The notes under the pieces were generated by a model, which worked only from the letters and a program-made list of their open reading frames with translations, made no database searches and had not been told where the DNA came from. This document shows, piece after piece, positions 1 to 4,240 of a DNA stretch of 7,870 nucleotides. Source of the stretch: Intestinibacter sp. (GTDB lineage: Bacteria; Bacillota; Clostridia; Peptostreptococcales; Peptostreptococcaceae); assembly GCF_022780145.1 (NCBI RefSeq), contig NZ_JALEXO010000105.1:1-7870 (forward strand), in the 5' to 3' direction. Position numbers and translations under genes: made by a program. Numbering within the stretch: position 1 is the first letter of the stretch; every line of letters starts with the position of its first letter.

Positions 1-415
1 TAAATACGAGCTATCTACATATCCAGTTTTTCTATTGTAGTTTATTTTTGACCAGCCATTTGATGTCGATAATACTGTAACTTTTTCCTTGTAAGATAGC
101 TTTCCTAATTTTGAATAGCTTGTCCCTGGTCCACTTCTTACATTTAGTCCTACTGTAGCATTTACGTATTTTGTAGTCCCTTGGTTTGTATCAGGCTGTT
201 GTGAAGTCTGTGAGCCTGGTACTGTATTTTGTAAATACGAGCTATGTACATATCCTGATTTTCCATTGTAGTTTATTTTTGACCATTCTCCTGATGTAGA
301 TAACACTGTCACCTTTTCCTTGTAAGACAGTTTTCCTAATTTTGAATAGCTTGTCCCTGGGCCACTTCTCACGTTTAAACCTACTGTCGCGTTTACGTAT
401 TTAGTAGTCCCTTGG
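1..415 (-). repeat. Tandem 231-bp coding repeat (SH3b units 2 and 3)
   Basis: Bases 1-184 and 232-415 align without gaps at an offset of 231 bp (77 codons), with roughly 85-90% identity judged by eye. Base 1 is at the window edge, so the repeat may continue. The 47 bp at 185-231 encode the linker between the units. Differences are partly silent, which suggests duplication followed by selection on the protein. This is an intragenic domain duplication, not a mobile element or CRISPR. Confidence 0.85.
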
Positions 416-705
416 CTAGATACATTATCACTCTTAGTCACGTAATCTCCGTGAACGTAACCTGTAGTTCCATTGTATTTTACTTTTAGCCATTCTCCTG
501 ATGTACTTATGTACTCTACCTTTTGTCCTTTATATAATGAACCTATTATCCTATAACTAGTCGATGGCCCTGATCTAAAATTTAGCGATGAAGCCGTAAC
601 AGTTCTCATATCAGCAGCTGCTTCTACTTGAGACACATTCACAAGCGGCAATGCCACCGACGCCATCATAGCACTTGCTATAATGTAATTTTTGTTTATA
701 CTCAT
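1..705 (-). CDS. Secreted SH3b-repeat protein, N-terminal part (3' end outside window)
   Basis: The reading frame is open from ATG at 705 to the window edge (235 codons). There are two in-frame ATGs, at 711 and 705. The AGGAG at 718-714 lies only 2 nt before the first but 8 nt before the second, so 705 is preferred. Residues 1 to about 31 look like a signal peptide: a basic start (NKNY), a hydrophobic core and a cleavage-like VEA-AA. Three bacterial SH3 (SH3_3-type) domains follow, at about residues 34-92, 98-158 and 175-235, each with the signature LN(F/V)RSGP(S/G)TSY and a G-Y-V near the end. Domains 2 and 3 are near-identical and joined by a Gln/Ser/Thr-rich linker. SH3b domains usually bind cell-wall peptide. 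Such proteins often end in an NlpC/P60, amidase or glucosaminidase domain, but none is visible here, so a wall-hydrolase role is inference. A sigma-A-type promoter lies upstream at 793-764. Confidence 0.9.
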   Translation of the reverse strand, partial: MSINKNYIIASAMMASVALPLVNVSQVEAAADMRTVTASSLNFRSGPSTSYRIIGSLYKGQKVEYISTSGEWLKVKYNGTTGYVHGDYVTKSDNVSSQGTTKYVNATVGLNVRSGPGTSYSKLGKLSYKEKVTVLSTSGEWSKINYNGKSGYVHSSYLQNTVPGSQTSQQPDTNQGTTKYVNATVGLNVRSGPGTSYSKLGKLSYKEKVTVLSTSNGWSKINYNRKTGYVDSSYL

Positions 706-763
706 ACTCATCTCTCCTAATATTTTTTCGTTAATATACTTTTGTATGTATATTCATTTGTAT

Positions 764-793
764 ATTTTACAATATTTTAGTAATAGTTGTCAA
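764..793 (-). promoter_or_regulatory. Sigma-A promoter of the SH3b protein gene
   Basis: On the minus strand, a perfect -35 TTGACA (793-788) is followed after 18 bp by TAAAAT (769-764). Transcription would start near 757, giving a leader of about 50 nt. The leader contains a 7-bp AT-rich inverted repeat, AATATAC/GTATATT, at 733-754. Its role is unknown and it may be chance in such AT-rich DNA. Confidence 0.6.
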
Positions 794-869
794 AGTTATA
801 TATTTTAAATAATTTTATCGTTATTTTAATTGCAATTTGTTATTTTAAGATTTCTAATAATAGGCGAGC

Positions 870-898
870 TTGACATAAAAAAAATAGTTTTCTATCAT
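870..898 (+). promoter_or_regulatory. Sigma-A promoter of the DNA glycosylase gene
   Basis: A perfect TTGACA (870-875) and TATCAT (893-898) are separated by the optimal 17 bp. The predicted start near 905 leaves a leader of under 30 nt before ATG 933. It is divergent from the SH3b-protein promoter. Confidence 0.65.
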
Positions 899-932
899 AT
901 AAATATCATCATATTAGAAAGGATTAATTGTA

Positions 933-1424
933 ATGGAAAAAGTAAAACACGAGATACCTCCAGTTTACGACGAAAACTCCAAAATTCTAATTTTAGGCTC
1001 TTTTCCATCTGTAAAATCTAGAGAAAATCAATTTTTCTACCATCACCCACAAAATAGATTTTGGAAAACTCTAGCTGCAGTTGTAGGCTGTGATACACCC
1101 ATCTCTATAGAAGAAAAAAAGAAATTTCTGCTAACAAACAACATAGCTGTATGGGATGTTATCGCCAGCTGTGAAATAGAGGGCTCTAGTGATAGCAGTA
1201 TAAAAAATGTAGTTGTAAACGACTTTAACTCAATAATATACAAATCGAATATAAAGCAAATATTTTGCAACGGAGGAAAATCCTACGATTTATACAGAAA
1301 ATACTGTGAAAAATCTACAAACATGAAGGCGATAAAATTGCCATCTACAAGCCCTGCAAATGCTAGATTTTCACTGGATAAGCTGATATCAGAATGGAAA
1401 ATTATCGAGGACTATTTGAAGTAA
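933..1424 (+). CDS. DNA-deoxyinosine/uracil glycosylase-like protein (UDG superfamily, family 6 type)
   Basis: The 163-residue product resembles the short hypoxanthine-DNA glycosylases of the uracil-DNA glycosylase superfamily, which start base-excision repair by removing deaminated bases (hypoxanthine, uracil) from DNA in the cytoplasm. Visible signatures are LILGSFPSVKSRE (residues 19-31), HPQNRFW (38-44) and the C-terminal LPSTSPANA (136-144). Asn41 of the NRFW motif is the likely counterpart of the functionally important Asn described in the family. The length is normal. The start is supported by GAAAGGA at 917-923, 9 nt before the ATG. The protein lacks the GQDPYH motif of classical Ung. 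It could be named MUG-like in a database, but the LPSTSPANA end favours the deoxyinosine-glycosylase group. The next gene begins 53 bp downstream with its own promoter. Confidence 0.85.
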   Translation: MEKVKHEIPPVYDENSKILILGSFPSVKSRENQFFYHHPQNRFWKTLAAVVGCDTPISIEEKKKFLLTNNIAVWDVIASCEIEGSSDSSIKNVVVNDFNSIIYKSNIKQIFCNGGKSYDLYRKYCEKSTNMKAIKLPSTSPANARFSLDKLISEWKIIEDYLK

Positions 1425-1444
1425 CACCAAATATGTGATATTAT
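1416..1444 (+). promoter_or_regulatory. Probable promoter of the PhnA-like gene
   Basis: TTGAAG (1416-1421) and TATTAT (1439-1444) are 17 bp apart. The -35 overlaps the last codons and stop of the glycosylase gene. Transcription would begin near 1451, giving a short leader to ATG 1478. Read-through from the upstream gene is also possible because no terminator separates the two. Confidence 0.45.
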
Positions 1445-1458
1445 ATAGACCTATCACA
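1434..1458. promoter_or_regulatory. Inverted repeat over the -10/+1 of the PhnA-like gene (possible operator)
   Basis: TGTGATA (1434-1440) and TATCACA (1452-1458) form a perfect 7-bp inverted repeat with an 11-bp spacer that covers the predicted -10 box and start site. A T-run does not follow, so it is not a terminator. The position suits a repressor operator; the regulator is not identifiable. Confidence 0.35.
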
Positions 1459-1477
1459 AATTTTAGGAGGAAACTTA

Positions 1478-1819
1478 ATGGAAAATTTACCAAATTGTCC
1501 AAAATGCAATTCAGAATACACTTATGAAGACGGCTCTCTTTTAGTCTGCCCTGAATGTGGCTACGAATGGAATGCCGACATGGAATTTGATGAAAATATT
1601 ATAAAAGACGCAAATGGAAATGTCTTAAGCGACGGAGATTCTGTAATTGTAGTAAAAGATCTTAAGGTGAAGGGAAGCTCATCATCTATAAAAATAGGAA
1701 CTAAGGTAAAAAACATAAGATTAATACACGATCCATCTGATGGTCACGATATAGAGTGCAAAATCGACGGTTTTGGCGCTATGAAATTAAAATCTTCAGT
1801 AGTAAAGAAATCACAATAA
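1478..1819 (+). CDS. yjdM: PhnA/YjdM-family zinc-ribbon protein
   Basis: The 113-residue product matches the PhnA (YjdM) family in length and layout. It has an N-terminal zinc ribbon with CPKC at residues 7-10 and CPEC at 24-27 followed by GYEW. After this comes the conserved KDANGNVLSDGDSVIVVKDLKVKG region (about 43-66) and a small beta-rich C-terminal domain. The family was named after an E. coli phn gene, but it is not required for phosphonate use and its real function is unclear; an alkylphosphonate label should not be taken literally. The start is firm: AGGAGG at 1465-1470 is 7 nt before the ATG. The gene is followed directly by an intrinsic terminator. Confidence 0.93.
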   Translation: MENLPNCPKCNSEYTYEDGSLLVCPECGYEWNADMEFDENIIKDANGNVLSDGDSVIVVKDLKVKGSSSSIKIGTKVKNIRLIHDPSDGHDIECKIDGFGAMKLKSSVVKKSQ

Positions 1820-1824
1820 ACGAT

Positions 1825-1857
1825 AAAGACTAGGTTTAAATCTAGTCTTTTTATAAT
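1825..1857 (+). terminator. Intrinsic terminator after the PhnA-like gene
   Basis: AAAGACTAG (1825-1833) pairs with CTAGTCTTT (1842-1850) around an 8-nt loop, followed by TTATAATTT. It starts 5 bp after the stop codon. Confidence 0.85.
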
Positions 1858-2120
1858 TTCCGTCATGTATTTCAAAAATATTAATAATCTTTAAAATGAA
1901 GACTTTTTTATATGTTAACATTTTACAATTATATAAAAATTTTTTTATTTGATTTACTTTTATTTTTTCGTAAATTTTTTATTTTTCTTTTGTAAGTTTT
2001 TTATTGAATTCTGTATACAAATAAATTTGTAATCTCTTCTATTTATATATGTTTGAAATAATCATACGTTTTCCTAAAATACTTATCATTTTTACCACAA
2101 ATTCCGACAAAAATAATCGA

Positions 2121-2149
2121 TTGACACTAATAAATTACTTCATTATAAT
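2121..2149 (+). promoter_or_regulatory. Perfect consensus sigma-A promoter of a predicted small RNA
   Basis: TTGACA (2121-2126) and TATAAT (2144-2149) are separated by exactly 17 bp, with all 12 consensus bases present. No gene starts downstream on this strand before the terminator at 2272. The expected start site is about 2155-2157. Confidence 0.8.
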
Positions 2150-2150
2150 A

Positions 2151-2170
2151 ATAATCAAGAAATTGATAAT
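2151..2170. promoter_or_regulatory. Inverted repeat at the +1 of the predicted small RNA
   Basis: ATCAA (2154-2158) and TTGAT (2163-2167) flank 4 bp, and the flanking AT/AT also match with one mismatch between. The element covers the predicted start site, a common repressor position. It resembles an inside-out FNR-type half-site arrangement but not a known consensus. Chance is possible in AT-rich DNA. Confidence 0.3.
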
Positions 2171-2304
2171 ACAAAATATTTTAAAAATGTAATAAACATA
2201 TACACTAAGTTTGGCATATGTTTAGCGTATATGAATTAATACATATTCTACTTTCCCCAAAGTTAGAATCTAAAAGTCAGCCCGGCATAGCTGACTTTTT
2301 TAGT
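2156..2304 (+). ncRNA. Predicted regulatory small RNA of about 150 nt with a CCCC-loop hairpin
   Basis: The unit runs from a perfect promoter (2121-2149) to a strong terminator (2272-2301) with no supported ORF. By eye it folds into three hairpins. Hairpin 1 (2197-2233) has CATATAC/GTATATG, a 1x1 mismatch, CTAA/TTAG and a 13-nt loop. Hairpin 2 (2246-2268) has CTTT/AAAG, a bulged T2263, TTCTA/TAGAA and a CCCC loop. Hairpin 3 is the terminator. C-rich loops are known in Gram-positive small RNAs that pair with purine-rich Shine-Dalgarno sites; such a role here is inference. I do not recognise a 6S, SRP, tmRNA, RNase P or riboswitch signature. The 5' end is estimated from the promoter. Confidence 0.6.
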
Positions 2305-2308
2305 TTTT
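2272..2308 (+). terminator. Strong intrinsic terminator of the predicted small RNA
   Basis: AAAAGTCAGC (2272-2281) pairs with GCTGACTTTT (2290-2299) around an 8-nt loop, followed by TT, AG and a run of five T. The 10-bp stem ends in a T-run suited to rightward transcription, although no rightward protein gene precedes it for over 450 bp. Confidence 0.88.
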
Positions 2309-2316
2309 GGAAATAC

Positions 2317-2357
2317 TTAAAAAAGGCTATCAATCCATTTGCAAATTGATAGCCTTT
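2317..2357 (-). terminator. Intrinsic terminator of the SPFH-RHH-ybjQ unit
   Basis: AAAGGCTATCAAT (2322-2334) is the exact inverse complement of 2345-2357, a 13-bp stem with a 10-nt loop. On the minus strand the stem is followed by a run of T (2324-2319). It lies 22 bp beyond the ybjQ stop codon. Confidence 0.88.
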
Positions 2358-2379
2358 ACTATTACAATAAAATCAAAAT

Positions 2380-2694
2380 CTATTCAACTACTACTGCTGT
2401 TCCATAAGCTATAACTTCACTAGCACCTTGTACTATAGAAGAAGTCATAAATCTCATTCCAACTATAGCGTTTGCTCCTGCACTGCTAGCTTTTTCTACT
2501 AATCTCTTCATAGCTATATCTCTAGCTTCCTCCATCATAGCAGTGTATGATTTCATTTCTCCACCAACTAGACCTTTTAGTCCTGCTCCAATATCTTTAC
2601 CTATGTTCTTTGATTGAACTGTTCCACCTGAAACAACTCCTACAACCTCTTTAATTTCTTTGCCTGGTATTTGATCTGTTGTAACTATAATCAT
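2380..2694 (-). CDS. ybjQ: YbjQ/UPF0145-family protein
   Basis: The 104-residue product matches the small YbjQ family (UPF0145, often labelled putative heavy-metal-binding) over its full length. Diagnostic parts are the N-terminal MIIVTTDQIPG, the GVVSGGTVQSKN stretch (about 19-30), the helix MMEEARDIAMKRLVEKA (about 53-69), GANAIVGMRF (about 73-82) and a C-terminal YGTAVVV. Members form oligomeric beta-rich rings, but the function is not established; metal binding is an annotation tradition and no Cys/His cluster is visible here. The start is well placed: a G-rich ribosome site, AGGGGGAAG, is 7 nt upstream. The gene lies 73 bp after the RHH gene on the same strand. I see no strong promoter in that gap, so co-transcription is likely. 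Its G-rich ribosome site could pair with the CCCC loop of the nearby predicted small RNA. Confidence 0.92.
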   Translation of the reverse strand: MIIVTTDQIPGKEIKEVVGVVSGGTVQSKNIGKDIGAGLKGLVGGEMKSYTAMMEEARDIAMKRLVEKASSAGANAIVGMRFMTSSIVQGASEVIAYGTAVVVE

Positions 2695-2767
2695 TTCTCT
2701 TCCCCCTAAAAATATTATTAAAATTTTACACTTTTATAAATAAATACAGAAAATATATTTTTCCATA

Positions 2768-2959
2768 TTACTCATCTTCATCTAAAGTAGATTTTTTCTT
2801 GCTTTTCTTGCGCGCCTTGACGCATTCTGTGAGCAAGTACTCTATCTGACCGTTTATAGATCTAAACTCATCCTCTGACCACTGAGCTAATTCATTCCAC
2901 AGAGTTGGCGAAATCCTAAGCAAAATTTGTTTTTTACTCTTGTCTTTTTTCTCAGCCAT
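2768..2959 (-). CDS. Small Arc-like ribbon-helix-helix protein
   Basis: The 63-residue product has the layout of an Arc/MetJ-type ribbon-helix-helix DNA-binding protein: a short beta strand KQILLRI (residues 10-16), helix A about 18-30, a turn with SING (34-37) and helix B about 36-50. A highly basic then acidic tail follows. As a dimer such proteins bind DNA through the paired strands, often as autorepressors. The gene starts 5 bp after the SPFH stop codon and has no visible Shine-Dalgarno site upstream of the ATG, so translation probably depends on coupling to the upstream gene. Small RHH genes beside SPFH genes occur in other Firmicutes to my knowledge. It could regulate the unit or have lost DNA binding; no toxin partner is visible. 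Confidence 0.82.
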   Translation of the reverse strand: MAEKKDKSKKQILLRISPTLWNELAQWSEDEFRSINGQIEYLLTECVKARKKSKKKSTLDEDE

Positions 2960-2964
2960 AATAA

Positions 2965-3960
2965 TTAATAAATAGAACCGCTATTTACTATAGGTTGGGC
3001 GTCCTTACTTCCACATAAAACCACAAGTAAATTGCTAACCATAGCGGCCTTTCTCTCGTCGTCTAGCTCTACGACTTCCTTTTCGCTAAGAGAATTAAGC
3101 GCCATTTCAACCATACCGACAGCCCCTTCTACTATTTTCTTACGAGCTGCTATTATTGCCTCTGCTTGTTGACGTTGTAGCATCGCCGCTGCAATCTCTG
3201 GTGCATAAGATAAATGAGTTATACGGACCTCTTCTACTTCTATACCTGCTATTTCTACACGTTTTTGAAGCTCTTCTTTTAGTTTATCTGCTACCTCTTG
3301 GCTACTTCCACGAAGCGATTTTTCCTTGTGATCCTCTGAGTCTTCTGAATCATATGGATAAAGTCTCGCAACATTTCTTATAGTTGAGTCGCATTGTATT
3401 GATAAAAATGTCTTGTAGTTTTCTACATTAAATACAGCTTTTGTAGGATTTACGACCTTCCAGATGACTATAGTTCCTATTATTATAGGATTTCCTAGCT
3501 CGTCGTTTACCTTTTGTTTTTGGTTGTTAAGTGTCATAGCCTTTAAAGATATTTTTTTATTTTTTGAAGTTGAACTTTCTTCGTCTGATTCCTTTTCTCC
3601 TAGCTTGCCGAGCTTAGCTACTTGAGGTTCGTAAGTTGGATTTATCGCTGTTACGAATGGATTTACAAAATAAAATCCTGGTTTCTTAAGTGTTCCATAG
3701 TAATTACCAAATAAGACGAATACTATAGATTCATTTGGATTTACTATTTTTAGACCACATAATAGAAGTATTCCTGCTATTAATAAAACTATCGCAACAA
3801 AGACAGGCCATACTATTTCAAGTACAACTGTCAAAACTATCCCTGCTGGAAAAGCTAGGATAAACAATATCCCTAGAAAAAGACCCAGCCAGCCACTCAT
3901 GGCGTTTATCTCTTTTTCTTCAATGGATTTCTCCTGTTTAGCTAAATTCACTTCACTCAT
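2965..3960 (-). CDS. SPFH/Band 7 domain membrane protein
   Basis: The 331-residue product has a charged N-terminus (1-21), two hydrophobic segments (about 24-47 and 50-70) and then a Band 7/SPFH domain from about 72. The domain begins IVNPNESIVFVLFG and continues with GFYFVNPF. Later typical stretches are NPIIIGTIVIWKV, STIRNVARLYPYD, VEEVRITHLSYAPEIAAAML and QAEAIIAARKKIVEGAV. The C-terminus ends DAQPIVNSGSIY. SPFH proteins (flotillin, stomatin and HflKC relatives) form membrane oligomers that organise membrane patches or control proteases. The substrate here is unknown and no NfeD-like partner is adjacent. A Lys/Glu/Ser-rich stretch (about 117-140) may be a flexible insert. AGGAGG at 3975-3970 lies 9 nt before the start. 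It heads a leftward unit with the RHH and ybjQ genes. Confidence 0.93.
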   Translation of the reverse strand: MSEVNLAKQEKSIEEKEINAMSGWLGLFLGILFILAFPAGIVLTVVLEIVWPVFVAIVLLIAGILLLCGLKIVNPNESIVFVLFGNYYGTLKKPGFYFVNPFVTAINPTYEPQVAKLGKLGEKESDEESSTSKNKKISLKAMTLNNQKQKVNDELGNPIIIGTIVIWKVVNPTKAVFNVENYKTFLSIQCDSTIRNVARLYPYDSEDSEDHKEKSLRGSSQEVADKLKEELQKRVEIAGIEVEEVRITHLSYAPEIAAAMLQRQQAEAIIAARKKIVEGAVGMVEMALNSLSEKEVVELDDERKAAMVSNLLVVLCGSKDAQPIVNSGSIY

Positions 3961-4014
3961 AAGTACACACCTCCTTGTAATTTATCAATGACTATTGGTG
4001 AAGAAATATATGAT

Positions 4015-4037
4015 AATGATATTATTTTGATATCATT
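4015..4037. promoter_or_regulatory. Perfect inverted repeat in the divergent region, upstream of the SPFH gene
   Basis: AATGATAT (4015-4022) and ATATCATT (4030-4037) form an exact 8-bp inverted repeat with a 7-bp spacer, about 55 bp before the SPFH start codon, where a promoter would be expected. The left part, GATAATGATATT from 4012, also looks partly like a Fur box, but the right half does not fit. It is a candidate operator, perhaps for the RHH protein or an iron regulator. No clear -35/-10 pair for the SPFH gene was found in 3981-4140. Confidence 0.35.
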
Positions 4038-4162
4038 TTTATATTTATATAATAATCCGTTTTTGTATTTTTTACCAGTTACATTTTTGTAATATTTCAA
4101 ATTAATCTATATCTATATATAAAACTAAATATCAAATAATAGTAAATATTTTTAAAATATAG

Positions 4163-4168
4163 TATAAT
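4163..4168 (+). promoter_or_regulatory. Possible -10 box of the sensor hydrogenase operon
   Basis: A perfect TATAAT lies 73 bp before the ATG at 4241. No good -35 is found 16-18 bp upstream (TAGTAA at 4140-4145), which would fit an activator-dependent or weak promoter, or a chance match. Confidence 0.35.
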
Positions 4169-4181
4169 TTTATTAAATTTC

Positions 4182-4235
4182 AAATAATTTCCTCATTAAT
4201 CGAGGAATATTTCAATATTTATTATAAGGAGGAAA
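4182..4235 (+). promoter_or_regulatory. Leader hairpin able to compete with the ribosome site of the sensor gene
   Basis: TTCCTC (4189-4194) pairs with GAGGAA (4202-4207), with an outer AAATA/TATTT helix (4182-4186 with 4208-4212). The same pyrimidine segment, as TTTCCTC (4188-4194), is also complementary to GAGGAAA (4229-4235), which overlaps the Shine-Dalgarno site. The two pairings exclude each other, so this could act as a translational switch. Structure by eye only. Confidence 0.3.
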
Positions 4236-4240
4236 ATCTT

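Larger units (their letters stand above)
1820..2379. other. 560-bp intergenic region without a supported protein gene
   Basis: After the terminator at 1825-1857, bases 1860-2120 are very AT-rich with many T-runs on the plus strand, and no ORF or convincing signal is seen there. Bases 2121-2304 hold the predicted small-RNA unit described separately. Bases 2317-2357 hold the terminator of the leftward ybjQ unit. The two transcription units therefore converge here. Confidence 0.7.

Noticed and set aside
1..415. Possible CRISPR or mobile repeat
   Set aside because: The repeat is 231 bp long, in frame and encodes SH3b domains. There are no short regular spacers and no inverted ends.
830..1021. 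63-codon ORF overlapping the start of the DNA glycosylase gene
   Set aside because: It spans the glycosylase promoter and ribosome site in another frame, and its translation resembles no family. The glycosylase start at 933 is well supported.
1434..1458. Terminator between the glycosylase and PhnA-like genes
   Set aside because: The inverted repeat is AT-rich with an 11-nt loop and no T-run follows; an operator is the better reading.
2218..2349. A 43-codon plus-strand ORF starting at ATG 2218 inside the small-RNA region
   Set aside because: It has no ribosome binding site, and it reads through the strong terminator at 2272-2301 and into the terminator of the opposite unit. Its codons are explained by hairpin arms.
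3156..3383. 75-codon plus-strand ORF opposite the SPFH gene
   Set aside because: It is fully inside a well-supported gene on the other strand, has no ribosome site and no recognisable product.
4012..4030. Fur box
   Set aside because: About 13 of 19 positions match the classical consensus, with the right half poor. In DNA this AT-rich that is not enough; only the exact inverted repeat is reported.
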